Below, piece after piece: positions 1-38,640 of a DNA stretch of 64,000 nt. The stretch covers positions 25,981,527 through 26,045,526 of the forward strand of contig JBBMOA010000017.1 of NCBI GenBank assembly GCA_037954235.1. The letters run 5' to 3'. This stretch comes from Aulostomus chinensis. Its lineage: Eukaryota; Chordata; Actinopteri; Syngnathiformes; Aulostomidae. A model generated the notes under the pieces. The model was given only the letters and a program-made list of their open reading frames with translations. It made no database searches and was not told the DNA's origin. The position numbers were made by a program, and so were the translations under genes. Position 1 is the stretch's first letter; each line of letters starts with the position of its first letter.

Positions 1-205
1 CAGACCAGCTAGAGAGTGTCTAAAAGATTTTGGACAGTTTAGCTGCTGTTAGCGTCACTCTCCGTTAGCTTCCAGCTAACTCCATACGTGGCTGGCTCTT
101 CCTGCATTCTGGAGTCACTAAGAAGTCATGCAGGAGGGAAAAACATCTTAGTGACTACTTGAAATGGAAAAACACTTTTGGGGTGAAGTATTAGTCAAGA
201 ACAAA
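1..205 (-). mobile_element. Foldback MITE, copy a (one half)
   Basis: Reverse half, with GGACAGTTTAGCTGCTGTTA, TTAGCTTCCAGCTAA and GGCTCTTCCTGCATTCTGGA, ending GGGTGAAGTAT. Runs into the left window edge. Confidence 0.75.
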
Positions 206-339
206 ATACAAATCAATTGTCTTCATATTTACAGACAGTTACTTGATTCAGTTGCTGTTTTAGTGCTGTTGAGCCAAACCCATCTGTCAGCATAGCGACA
301 GCTGATAGTTTGTTGTTGGCGTAGTAGGGCTATTAACAC

Positions 340-341
<2 letters not shown>

Positions 342-380
<39 letters not shown>

Positions 381-409
381 TGTGTGTGTGTGTGTGTCTG
401 TGTGTGTGC
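342..409. repeat. Imperfect (TG)n microsatellite
   Basis: Reads as CA repeat on the ppp1r13b transcript, starting about 10 nt after the donor of exon 426-546. Confidence 0.9.
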
Positions 410-425
410 GCACGTGCAGGCTTAC

Positions 426-27983
<27,558 letters not shown>

Positions 27984-28150
27984 CGCTGCGGCTGCCTTGC
28001 GCCTCCGGTCCCGTTAGAAAGCTCCTCTGTCCCGGTTCTCTCCGCCTCTCGTGTCTTCGGTCCGTTCATCCACAAATGTCCGAACCTGTGGGTCCAACCA
28101 GACATCCAGAGATTCAGAGACCCTCAAACTCCGCTGCTCACTTTGCTCTC
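27984..28150 (-). promoter_or_regulatory. ppp1r13b: ppp1r13b 5' UTR and CpG-rich promoter area
   Basis: CpG-rich sequence upstream of the three-codon exon 1, with no TATA box seen. A (CA)30 array (28174-28234) lies about 190 bp upstream of the ATG, in the promoter or 5' UTR. The transcription start was not resolved. Confidence 0.5.
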
Positions 28151-28170
28151 AATCCCTCCCTCTCCCTCTC

Positions 28171-28173
<3 letters not shown>

Positions 28174-28234
<61 letters not shown>
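28174..28234. repeat. (AC)30 microsatellite in ppp1r13b promoter
   Basis: About 190 bp upstream of the ppp1r13b start codon. Confidence 0.92.
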
Positions 28235-28235
<1 letters not shown>

Positions 28236-28450
28236 GTTTCGAAGTGGTAAAAACTGATTAAAAATAACAGTGCAGCAGCTAACCGTGAAGAGTCCAGGTG
28301 ATTTCCTACCAGTGGCCCTCCGGAGCGGCCAGCGGGTGAACTGGGTCACAGTACCGACACCCCCCGGTGACAGCCTACGGTGAAGATAAAACAAAACCGT
28401 GGAACAATCATTAACTCTGAGGGCAGCGACTCCTGCTGGACTGAGGAAGC

Positions 28451-28466
28451 GCGCCCTCTGCTGGCT
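28451..28466 (-). promoter_or_regulatory. CTCF-like motif
   Basis: GCGCCCTCTGCTGG is the reverse complement of CCAGCAGAGGGCGC, a strong CTCF core, about 470 bp upstream of the ppp1r13b ATG. Confidence 0.5.
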
Positions 28467-28538
28467 GAAGGGCAACAAGAAAACTCGAGAGAAACACAAC
28501 GGTTTGAAACTTGTGGTTTGAAACTTGTTCCTCTAAAT

Positions 28539-28708
28539 TAGGGGTGGGCGACCCTGTGCCATGGAGAGGTTCTCCTCCCAACCAACACTTTCACAGGTGA
28601 TTCCACTGATCAACACTCGTCTGTGTCTGAAGGAGTGTTGATCAGTGGAATCACCTGTTAAAGTGTTGGGAGGAGAACCTCTCCATGGCACAGGGTCGCC
28701 CACCCCTG
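28539..28708. mobile_element. Palindromic hAT-type MITE
   Basis: 170 bp, with near-perfect inverted halves starting (T/C)AGGGGTGGGCGACCC and an 8-bp duplication CTCTAAAT at 28531-28538 and 28709-28716. CAGGGGTG-type termini and 8-bp duplications are hAT features. It is only a few hundred bp upstream of the ppp1r13b promoter. Confidence 0.88.
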
Positions 28709-28742
28709 CTCTAAATCATTGTTCCATGTATTTTAGAATCTG

Positions 28743-28745
<3 letters not shown>

Positions 28746-28792
<47 letters not shown>

Positions 28793-28942
28793 GAGTTAAA
28801 TTTAAATTGGAGGTTGAGACCTGCACGTTTTAACGTCGTTGTTACATTTTCTATTTTCAGAAACATTTATGGCCTTTTTCATCTTTTTTGATTTCTGGAC
28901 ATTATCCCAATCACCCAGGCAGAGCCCTGGCATTGGGCAATG

Positions 28943-28976
<34 letters not shown>
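28746..28976. repeat. Two (CA)n microsatellites
   Basis: Arrays at 28746-28789 and 28943-28976, right of the hAT MITE. Confidence 0.9.
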
Positions 28977-28980
<4 letters not shown>

Positions 28981-29223
28981 GTAGTTTACAGAGCATTTAG
29001 GGATGTTCTGTCATAAATTCAGGAGATTATCAGAACTGTCCACTGCTGCCAAGGACCCCGCATGCCTCATCGAGTGTGTGTGTGTTTTATAACCTGACCC
29101 GTGGGCATGTTTGGATGGGAGTTATTCTGGTGATGTTCTCAGCCCTGTGAAGGTTTTAATCGGGAGTGGAACTTCGTTTAAACTGGAGCACAAACCCATC
29201 ACTACACCTGGGGATGTGATGTC

Positions 29224-29240
29224 AGCGCCCTCTACTGCCC
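29224..29240 (-). promoter_or_regulatory. CTCF-like motif
   Basis: AGCGCCCTCTACTGCCC, a reverse-oriented CTCF core (GCAGTAGAGGGCGCT). Confidence 0.45.
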
Positions 29241-30480
29241 ACCGGAGCAATCAACACTGACATCGAAAACAAAAGGAGTGAACTCTTCATTTGGTTGCAT
29301 GTAGACGTTAGGACTCCCCACTGACTCGACTCTCCATCACCGCTCCCTGACGGGTTCCTCTACCAGCTCAACGTGGAACCTGCACAGGCAAATTCTGCAG
29401 CACCCGAAGCTATGAATGAGTGGTCAGTCAGCTGGGGTCGCCCTCCTCCTGGCAGGAGGCTCAGTGACCACCACAATGACCTGAACACCCTTCTCGTGGT
29501 CAAAGAGGTCATCCTGTTAGCGGCTCTCCATTCACGTGATCAACTCGTTCAATCAGTTACCTTCTACTTTAGAAAGTCATGTTACGAGGGAAAAAAGTAA
29601 AAACAAAAAAAGCTAGTTTTTTAAAATCGTAGTTTATTAACTACTTATTTTAACACAAACATAAAACGTGTGAAGTTTCAGCCTGCAACGTAATTTGAGG
29701 ACGTGTGTATTCACTGCTCGAGTTCAAGGTCAGTACCCGTGTGAGTGTGTGTGTGTGTTTGTGTGTGTGTGCCAGGTCAGCAGAGCCGATCAACCTTGAA
29801 TCATCCATTGGCTCCATGTGATTGGACCCTGTCACACAGCATCTCCATGGCCAGAGGCGCGCACACACACACACAGGTCACTGGGGCCAGACTCAGCTTC
29901 ATGCTGGGCCGCTGCCACGTTACATGCAGCTCAGTCACTGTGACCTAGAAGCTGTAGAAATACTGCAGTACTTCACACTGTTATAACTACTAAATGACAC
30001 TGTGTCCTTGTGCTGAAGCGATCAACACTACGATACCTGAAGATGAAGTATGACAACTGAGATTGTGGACAAACACAATTAAAAAGAGAAAGAAAAGAAA
30101 AGCAACAGTTGCAGTACTAAACACTTTAATTTTCCAAGACACCAAGAAGAGAGGTTTGTTTTTCTCCAGCAGACAAACATTTCACAGAGAAGCACAGTGG
30201 AATCAATCAATAAATAAATACAAGGGGGTCAAAGATGGGGGGCAGGAGTGTGAACAGCTCCCAGCTGACAGACACTGCAACCACAGGCAGCTTCACCGTC
30301 CTCTCACATGCTTGTCGTCATGGGAACACACACAGTATTTGGCTGACTGTCCCATTCATCAATTTGTTTCTCCAATGTTGTGAGACAGAGCGAATGACCA
30401 AGATCTCCTATCACCAAGTCTAAGATGCTGTATTTGAATGCACCGTTGGGAATTCAGCCAATTCGCACGCACGTTCTCCC

Positions 30481-30498
30481 TGCCAGTAGGTGGCAGTA
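30481..30498 (+). promoter_or_regulatory. CTCF-like motif
   Basis: TGCCAGTAGGTGGCAGTA, forward orientation, facing away from the two motifs at 28.4 and 29.2 kb. Confidence 0.45.
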
Positions 30499-31744
30499 GG
30501 GTGGTTTTTCATTTAATTAGCAGAAGCTGGACTTTGGACATAAAAGGAGAAGTCTTTGCTAAAACGTACACATTTTTTCTCCTGAAAAAATATAAACTAC
30601 GCAAAGCAGCGAAATGCACATCAGATCTCGTCATGGAAATATGGCACCCGGCTGTTCTAGAGGGTTTAGTTTGGGATGCACAGTCGTGTCGCGCGTCAGC
30701 ACTGGCAGGTATCGGGCTGATTCAGTACTTAGGACACCGTGCAGTAAATATATGATTCAAGGGCCTGACTGAATCCTCAATAAAAAACAAAGACAAATCT
30801 TACAGTTCCAAATTCACTGTTCACGTGTGTTTCGGACGATCTAGCGAGATACTGCGGCGCTCCGTAAACGATGACCTCACAGACAGTAAACGGACCCAAC
30901 AGCTGCGGTTCTGGCACTGACTGATGGGAGGCCGCCATCATGCTCAGACTGACTTTTCCAAACTCATGACACATTTGAATTGTTTGTTTGTTTTCAACCT
31001 ACTGTGGCGTGTTGTCTGAGCTCTTTATTGTGGGCGGGACTGGACCATGAATCCAGCCTCTGAGGGCACAAACACTTCATCAGCATTTTTATGTCGAAGC
31101 TTAGAACTCATCAAGCTGCGGACCAGTTCAACGTCACAGGAATCAACAATGTAAACTTTTGAAGTATTTTTGGGTTCTGATGTTGGCAAAAATTCAAATG
31201 ACATTGGAAATGTACCTCAAACACAGAATTCCAGAGTCCTGAAATCAAAATGGTGACTCAGTAACTGGAGCATCAACAGCGGCCGCAGCTGTGGTCGTGA
31301 GCCAACAAGCTGAGCTCACAGGAGCGGGTGGGGAGCGTGGCTCCCCTCTGCTGCCCACAGGGTTTGTGTTTTTGCTTCAGAGATAAATGGAGGTTACACA
31401 CAAGGAACACAACAAAAACTTCTAACACCTGAAACTCTTCGATCCACCACATCCCAGGTCAACTTCCTGTGAAATCTACTCCGAAACGTGAGGTCATTTA
31501 TTTGCAACAATGCGGCGAGCGGCCTAGGGCTGTAGTCTCCTGGACAGTCAATCATCAGCTCCTGTCTGACACAACAGTTCACGACACCGCTATCGTTACT
31601 ATCACGGCAATGTTATAAAGTGCTGACAAGTACTGGTCCAGTACCTGCACTGGAACCAGAGCAGGTACTGGACTTATCCACTTCACTAATATGGGTGAGT
31701 GCTGAGGGGTGGAAGTGATACTGACCCACGTTCAAGGGTTCTGG

Positions 31745-32055
31745 TTAGTTTTGATCTCCAGTCGCAGTGTTAGTGGTTCACACGTCTGGATTCACCAGAC
31801 GACCTGGAGAGTTTGTAGAGAGTTTAGCTGCTGTTAGCTGTCGGTCTCCATGAGCTTCCAGCTAAATGTGCGGATGGCTCTTCCTGCATTCCGGAGTCAT
31901 AAATAAGAAATGTAGAAGAAAACGAGCAAACAAAATAGGGTCTTTGCCTGAAGGTAACCTAAAAAAGCATCTTTGTGCGCTCAAGACTCCTTCTAGTGAG
32001 TCGCACTGTAACTTAATTAAAAGTATAATTTGGATCTCAGAACGTACTTGGAAGG
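31745..32055 (-). mobile_element. Foldback MITE, copy g (one half)
   Basis: Reverse half with TTTAGCTGCTGTTAGCTGTC and GGCTCTTCCTGCATTCCGGA. In the sequence left of ptp4a2. Confidence 0.7.
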
Positions 32056-33529
32056 AGCTGCTACATTAACCCTCATCATGAAGCATCACAACATCCCACG
32101 TTAAACAAATATGGTGCTACAGAGACACCCCGGGTTACAGATCCCCGTCCAGTTGTGAAGGAACGTGCTTGTCCTGTACGTGACAGAACATTTTCAGGTT
32201 AAAAACACTAGAAATCCACACACAGAAACAGACGACCTCTGGGTCCGTCACATTAAAACACTCTGAACGGCGAGGGGATTGCTACATTGTGACGTCATGC
32301 CTTGTCATTGCATATGTCACGAAATTGTGATGTCGCAAAGTTAAATAGAGCATTTGAAAGCAGCAACAGTGCCCAGAGGAGCAGAGCGTCCAGCCTCCCT
32401 CGAGAGGAGCAACCTTCCAGTGGCCTCCAGTCCTCAGACCAGGGAGCCGCACTAGGAGGCAGGACCTCTGTACTACAGCGGTGGTCGACCTTTCAGTGGA
32501 GTATGTCGCTGCTCCAGAGCAGCTTGGGAGCCAACATATGAGGTCACTAGATAAAAACCCCACCCACTGGCCATCACATCTTAGACCATAAGCCTCATCA
32601 TTCATCTAGTGATCATTTCACATTGGTGCACGGAGTGTGGGAGGGTCCGGACATTTTCAGAGTGAATGACTAGATTTGCTAGTGAGAGGACGCAGATGTA
32701 GCCGGAGAGACGAGTCGCGGCGCGTCTCCACGACCAGCACGTTTATCCATTTCTCATCAAGCAGGACACGTGGAGCTGGAATCATAATCCAGATTCAAGT
32801 TAACGCAACCTCACTTCTGAACCAGAGGGACACTCGCCAGAGCACTCATGTCCTCCCAGGTCCATGTGATATTTCCTGAGAAATGAAGGAATCTGTCCCG
32901 GGACAAGAGTGCTGAGTAGTTTGATGACGTGCCGTCTGACTGAGATACTTACGTTTGAGTATGTTATGTGACAACATCATGGGCTCAGATGGATTTAGAC
33001 AGACAGAAATATCAGTGAGTGTTGAGAGCCCCAGACAGCCAGTGGAACACACACGTTGCTACACCATTAAAAATGAAGGAAAAGCATCATCAAAATCTCC
33101 CCTTTAGATTCCAGGCTGAAAACCATCATCTCACTAAAGACTTGAGTCTCCAAGTCAGTCGGAGGTTCCTGCTGCCACAGTCACAGGTTTGTTCTTTGGT
33201 TGACTACAGCCCTAGAGGAGCCCAGGGCTGAACCGGGCGCAGCTGGACTCGGTCTCAAACACTGGAAGATGTCCCTCCTCTGACCAGGCAGAAAGGAGGA
33301 AAGACCTCCTGGATGTGAGTCAAGACATCCTTAAGCATCTACAACCGAGTCCAGGTGACCTTCAACTGACCTTGGATGATCTGAACCACTGAGAAACCTT
33401 AAAGACATCTGAGAAGCTTTTATGAAAAAAAAACAACAACAAAAAAAACACAACATGTCAGGTTTATAATTTAACATCAGAAGAAGAAAGTCTCCTATGG
33501 TGGTGCAGCAAAGACATGGGGGGGCATTC

Positions 33530-33641
33530 CTACTGTATGCTGCAGTTCTGTCCGTTTGCATCTTTGGAGCGCAAACACAGTTTAGGCTTGTAGTTTTCCA
33601 GGTAAAGCAACTGCTTGGAGTTGAACGCTCCCCGACGCTTC
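33530..33641 (-). CDS. ptp4a2: ptp4a2 coding exon 5 with CAAX box
   Basis: 112 nt, acceptor TTGTCAG. Encodes KRRGAFNSKQLLYLE, ends CSIQ, and stops with TAG at 33530-33532. The 3' UTR runs left. No poly(A) signal was placed with confidence. Confidence 0.94.
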
Positions 33642-34893
33642 CTGACAACATGAAAGACATGAAAGTTTACAATCAGAAGGAGAGGTGAGATTTGTAGTAG
33701 TGGTGCATCGCTGTAGTACTGGCCATGTACCAGTATCAGCCCAGGGTTGCCTACCATCAGCAGTATGATACATCAAATATTGTGATACTCTAATAAGTTA
33801 CTGAAAACTTCAAAACAAAGCTGTAAATACATCTGTGTAGTATCTGAGTAGTATGTAAGTATGTATGTATCAGGTTATACTGATGACAGACTCGAAACTG
33901 CTTCATTCTAAATTTCCTTTTCAATTTATCTGAGCGACATTTGCAAAGTTTCACAGCTGAACCCATTAAGCAGGGCACTGGGATACAGAATCGATACTAG
34001 GAACTCACAGTCTTATGAAGTGAACAGCGTCTTCGTACTCCATCCCACACTCGATCAGGGCCAGGGCCACCAACACAGGAGCTCTAGGCACAAGTGGCAC
34101 CAACATCAGACAACTGAGACACACAAAGACACACACCATGTAGCCTATGTGGTCTTGTAGGAAACAGGACTTCTACAAGCCGATTCCTCCCCAGCCTCAG
34201 TTTAGCAGGCGTTCTAAGCATCGAGCACCACGGTGCTTGTTGCTGGGCTACCTGACACCAGCAGCTGGATCGTGGAACGGAGCTCACACACCTTCCCAGT
34301 CCAGCAACACAGTGCACGGCCACGCAGCTGCCAGGCTCGTCCCTGAACTTGGTCTGCAGCAGGGTCAGCCAATCCTCCACCACCTGGTCTGGGGGGGCGG
34401 AGCCGTCGTCAAAGGGCCAATCCTGGAGGGAAGACGGCGTTGATGACAACATGCCTGACTTCATAGCCAGAGAGCAGCTTTAATGACGTGAACATCAGGA
34501 AATACAGAGTCGATCCAATGAGTTTTACAGCATCAAACTCAGAAACAACTTGATAAGTCAGGAGCTCCAAACTCTCCACCTTCAATATTTTAATATCCAC
34601 TTTTATGCACGTGGACCGCTCACCAGGACCTGGATGCCCTCCTGCTCCACTGGTGCCTTGTCATACGTGGCAGCACACACTCTCACCAGGGTGTTCACAC
34701 CATACGCCTTCAGATCCTACACAACAACAACAAAACACACATTTTAACATGTTGGGAAATGACTGATAACAAAGGAAGTGAATTAGTAGCATCTTACCTC
34801 TATAAACCTCCCCAGTTGTGGGTTCGTTGGGTTGTGGGTGATGAGGAATCTCAGACAATCGTAAGAGATCTCCACGGGGGCTGGTCGGTTCAT
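33530..34893 (-). CDS. ptp4a2: ptp4a2-like protein tyrosine phosphatase (PRL-2), complete
   Basis: Small prenylated dual-specificity phosphatase of the PRL family, which acts at the plasma and endosomal membranes and binds CNNM magnesium transporters. Coding exons: 34798-34893, 34624-34716, 34292-34422, 34009-34083, 33530-33641. They sum to 507 nt, 168 aa plus stop. The protein has the WPFDDG general-acid loop (Asp69) and the P-loop HCVAGLGR with catalytic Cys101 and Arg107, the same numbering as PTP4A2. It ends in a CAAX box, CSIQ, for farnesylation. The start MNRPAPVEIS and the LVRVC/DKAPVE segments favour PTP4A2 over PTP4A1 or PTP4A3. CSIQ differs from the usual CCxx ending of the human proteins. 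A Leu encoded across the exon 4-5 junction stands where family members have Gln (FIR-L-KRRG). Confidence 0.93.
34009..34083 (-). CDS. ptp4a2: ptp4a2 coding exon 4
   Basis: 75 nt, acceptor CCTAG, donor CT|GTGAGT. Encodes APVLVALALIECGMEYEDAV, the helix after the P-loop. Confidence 0.93.
34292..34422 (-). CDS. ptp4a2: ptp4a2 coding exon 3, catalytic core
   Basis: 131 nt, acceptor CTCCAG, donor AG|GTGTGT. Encodes the WPFDDG acid loop and the HCVAGLG signature. The P-loop Arg codon is split across the junction (AG|A). Confidence 0.95.
34624..34716 (-). CDS. ptp4a2: ptp4a2 coding exon 2
   Basis: 93 nt, phase 0/0, acceptor TGTAG, donor CTG|GTGAGC. Encodes DLKAYGVNTLVRVC and DKAPVEQEGI. Confidence 0.93.
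34798..34893 (-). CDS. ptp4a2: ptp4a2 coding exon 1
   Basis: Starts MNRPAPVEIS and ends in phase 0 at donor GAG|GTAAGA. The exon probably begins near 34923, after acceptor TTCTTAG, giving about 30 nt of 5' UTR before the ATG. Confidence 0.92.
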
Positions 34894-36404
34894 TTTTACA
34901 CTCAGGAGAGGGGCTCTGTGCTTCTAAGAACTGAGTTAGAGACGGGATCTCTGGATGTGTCCAAGTTCTCAATTTTCTTTTTTTTTTTTTAGAAATAAGC
35001 ACAAAAAAGCTAAGGATCATTAAAAAAAAATCGTATCTACATCGGTACTATTTATGAGAAAGTTTGCTGACACGGATGTCGTCAAAAGGAAGACAATTTA
35101 ATTCTTGGAAAATAAAGTAGAGGAGCGACAGAATCTAAACTTTCCTTGGCAATGAAGGCGAAACTGTACTTGGCCTGGAGAGGAACAAAACCAGCTGTGC
35201 TGACTGAGACGTTCGCCCGCTCAGGGCAGCCTTGTGCAAATTAAAGAAGAGGAGGAAAGAGGAAGCAGAGGCTCTCCTGGTCCCCAGCACAGACTGACAG
35301 TTGGCTTGTCTTCATAGGGGTTGAACAGGATGGCGGTTAGGACCTGTGAGGACAAGGACACCATCATTCCTTCACCTTTGTATGCCACTGTCCACACCAG
35401 GTTCTTAGTCGTCCTCTAGCGTATGTGTCAGTGTCCCGTTACGCTCTGCTGTCCATGACTGCGACGTGGCAAACATGCATGTTTCACTGGCTGTCATGCT
35501 ACAAACCTGGCAGTGTTAGCACCTAGCTGGTGTCTCCTGTTCACTTGTCCACAATAAGCAGCAGGTGCTGGGCTTGGCAGAACTCCCCTCCAAGCCTCGC
35601 AAACGCCATACATGTGCAGCCTGACAAAGAGTGCACCGTGTGTGCTGTGTTACACTGGATTAGGATTAGGATTTATGACTGGACTACAGTGACTTCCACA
35701 TGGAAATACTCACTGTGCTGTGAGCTGAGGAGCTGGTTCATTGGGCGGACACGGGAGAATGTGACGGCTCCGGGATGTGGACACACCATTGATGATGCTG
35801 CTGCTTCTCAGGGTCCTGGCTGACAACGGCCCGCTAGCTCGATGCTAGCACGGGGAAACATGGAAAACCTGTTAGCACTTGTCACATCTCTGTAACAAAA
35901 TCCGCACATCAGATTCCCTTATGAAACCTGAACATGTCTCGCGACACCGGGTAAAAGTTTAAAAAGAGTAAAAACGAAAATTCCTCACAAAAGGTCATCA
36001 CGTCAGCTGACGTTACTCGGCTGATTTAAAAGGGTACAACGCCGATAATTAACGCTCCCAGCACCCCGACGAGCTGTTAGCTTGTGTCGAGCTCCGACAG
36101 TCCGCTAGTTTGATGCTGGTAGCCGCTAAATGTCAAAGGTACGCGAGCGAAACTGAGGTTTAAAAACGCATTTAGTCGAAGAATCAAACGACAGGAATCA
36201 ACCGACTAACAGCATCAGCTCTCCTCACCAACCCATCCGCCGCCTGTCCTAAGAGGCTCACGGGAAAGCAGGTCACCAGCCGGGATAAAGAAGTCACCGG
36301 GGCTTAGCTCCGAATGACAACGGCTCGTTAGCTCGGCTAGCTAGCGTAGCAGGACTGCAGTAATACTGCCTACATTTGTGTTGAAACGTATATAATTACT
36401 TACA

Positions 36405-36620
36405 CAACGCAGCAGTTTCACTAAAAGAGCCTTCTAATGGGAGAGAAGAACCTGGAAGGTAGACATGTTGAAGCGAAGTGTCGAGGTTAGCACGCTGACC
36501 GCTACCACGTCCGCGCAAAACTTCAAAATAAAGCGAGATAAAAGCACGCTGGCGGGGCTCTGGCAAACACCTTTATTCTGAAGACGCATTCCGTCATTTC
36601 CGGTCTCTTCTTCTGAGGGC
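36405..36620 (-). promoter_or_regulatory. ptp4a2: Probable ptp4a2 noncoding first exon and promoter
   Basis: A strong donor on the minus strand (TTGT|GTAAGT, 36399-36403) ends a candidate noncoding exon. Upstream, near 36595-36605, lie an ETS-type ACCGGAAAT and a TGACGGAA element. PRL genes usually have noncoding first exons. CpG dinucleotides stay frequent from about 35900 to 36620, so other start sites are possible. Confidence 0.45.
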
Positions 36621-37436
36621 TTTATCTTGACGTTCTTTCATAAAAATAACGGAGCATCCTGGTGGCAATACTGTCGGTTTTTATTGTCACAAAATGGTTG
36701 CATGAGGAAAAAAATCTACTTTTATTATGAAACATCTCACGATTTAATTGGAATGTCAAAGTTAAAATAACATTTTCTGTTTTGTGCCATAAGACTTCAA
36801 TTAAAATAAGATAAGATTAAATAAGATTGGATGAAATCAAATAATCCCTCATTAGTCCCACATTCCAAGTCTCATAGCAGAAAAGGAAAAATAACAAAAC
36901 AAGACCATTAAAACCTAGTAGACAACACTGGTAAGACACCATGCAGTACTGACAGGGAAGTGGACCTGTTAGATGGAACATGTAAATGTAAAGATAATGA
37001 TTAATGCAGCAGAAATGTACCTGGAGGGTAGGATTAATGAGTTTGGGATTGTTGGACCTGAGACTTGACCTTTGATGTCTTCATGATCTCATTTTCTCTC
37101 GTTTGTTTTTCGCACTCATTTGATCACATCGTCTAGAGTTTAATTCATTTTGTCATTATTATATTCTTTTTTTTTTATTATTGGAATAAACAAGCAGAAA
37201 TAATCCGCAACTTTTCATGACAGCATTTGTGTGCAATGTAGCGGGTGTGGCACTTTCTCTGTCCTACTAACACACACACACACACACGCGCGCACACACA
37301 GATCAGACCCTCCCATAAAGGGATGGAACACCCCCACTTCCTCAATACAGCCTTCGGGTCTGTTTCTTTACCTACTCATACGGTGTAATGTTACATGGCA
37401 TGTAGGGAGGTGAGACTCATACTGACAAGACAAGGC

Positions 37437-37520
37437 GTGTGTGTGTGTGCGCGTGTGTGTGTGCGTGCGTGCGTGTGTGTGTGTGTGTGTGTGCGTGCGT
37501 GCGTGTGTGTGTGTGCGTGC
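37437..37520. repeat. Imperfect (GT)n with GC interruptions
   Basis: GTGTGC-type array just before the candidate connexin first exon. A matching CA run is at 37270-37301. Confidence 0.88.
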
Positions 37521-37539
37521 TGATGACGTAGTAGCCACT

Positions 37540-37730
37540 GAATCTGGTTTGGCAGGATTACTGAAGAAAGAGAGGAGAGGCAAACCCAGAGAGAGACGGA
37601 AAATCAGCTCAACAGTTTTCACAGGATCCTTCTACATTGAACTTTTCTCTGGATCTTCTTCATCTCGTGTCCACACACAGGGACTTTGGTGTGTGTGTGT
37701 GTGTGTGTGTGAGCTGGTTTTCAGCAACAG
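37540..37730 (+). other. Probable noncoding first exon of the connexin gene
   Basis: Ends at a good donor, CAACAG|GTAAGC (37731), just after a (GT)n run. The next plausible acceptor on the same strand, CCCGCAG at 40010, precedes the connexin ATG by 42 nt. A single 5' UTR intron is common in connexin genes. The start is not resolved. Confidence 0.45.
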
Positions 37731-38257
37731 GTAAGCTTAGTTCGCTGTATCGCACACTTTAAGTATCATCTGACAGCAACTGGAGTCGGTAGTGTTTGTG
37801 TTGTATGGGCTGGCAGGAAAGAGATACACTTCCTTTTCTGGTATTTACCCCAAAAACAAGATAGTTTCAAGTTGTTATGACTGCAAACGAAGAGGAATGC
37901 TGGATTTATTACAGCCAAATGAGTCACAGTGGGTGGAAACTTGACTTTCCCTGCCACAAACTTCCAGAGTGGCAAGATGTTGATCAGGATAAAACAGTGA
38001 AAATGACCAACTCTTGTTGATGTGAAGTTGTGTGTTACAGAGTTCAGAGTTGGTAACTGGTAAAGGTGGAGACCCGCTGTTAACATGAAGTTATAACGGT
38101 TTGTTCTACACGTTGATGTCGGTGGCTTTTTTCCTTATGATCAATTTATCCCATTTGATTTTGTCCTCTCACAGAAACACACAGGTGACAGGTGTCTATT
38201 CTATGTGTGTACATTTGATGGAGGGTAAACAAGACAAATCTTAGAGCAACACGTCAC

Positions 38258-38640
38258 CCAAAAAGTGTTGGCCTTTCCAGGTGCTCACTACGAGGAGTCT
38301 GGAGGTCAGAAGTTCCCTCCTCCATCACTTCTTAGTGACTCCAGAATGCAGAAAGAGCCAGCCACATATATTTAGCTTGAAGCTAACGGAGGCTGAGGGC
38401 TAACAGCAGCTAAACTGCCCAGAAGTGTTGCACTCATTCACAGGAGCGCCGGACTGGAAGTGTTCTAGTTTCTCCTCGGCTAAATGACCTTAGCGATTGT
38501 CCATTTGTGGACAGTGCAGCTGTTGTTAGCTGCCAGTCTCTGTTAGCTTCAAGCCAAGTATTCGTAGCTGCACTCCTATCTGTGAGTACTTGAAAGGCAG
38601 AATACACTTTCTGGCCTGAAGTATCACTTTAAAGGACGAC
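38258..38640. mobile_element. Foldback MITE, copy h
   Basis: Forward half 38258-38450, reverse half 38500-38640, ending GAAGTATCACTTTAAA, the best-preserved terminus in the window. In the predicted 5' UTR intron of the connexin. Confidence 0.8.

Larger units (their letters stand above)
28790..33529. other. ppp1r13b to ptp4a2 interval
   Basis: Contains microsatellites, CTCF-like motifs, a foldback MITE half (31745-32055) and probably the ptp4a2 3' UTR near its right end. No exon is supported. Open frames at 30438-30755 and 32282-32605 have no family resemblance or splice context. Confidence 0.5.
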
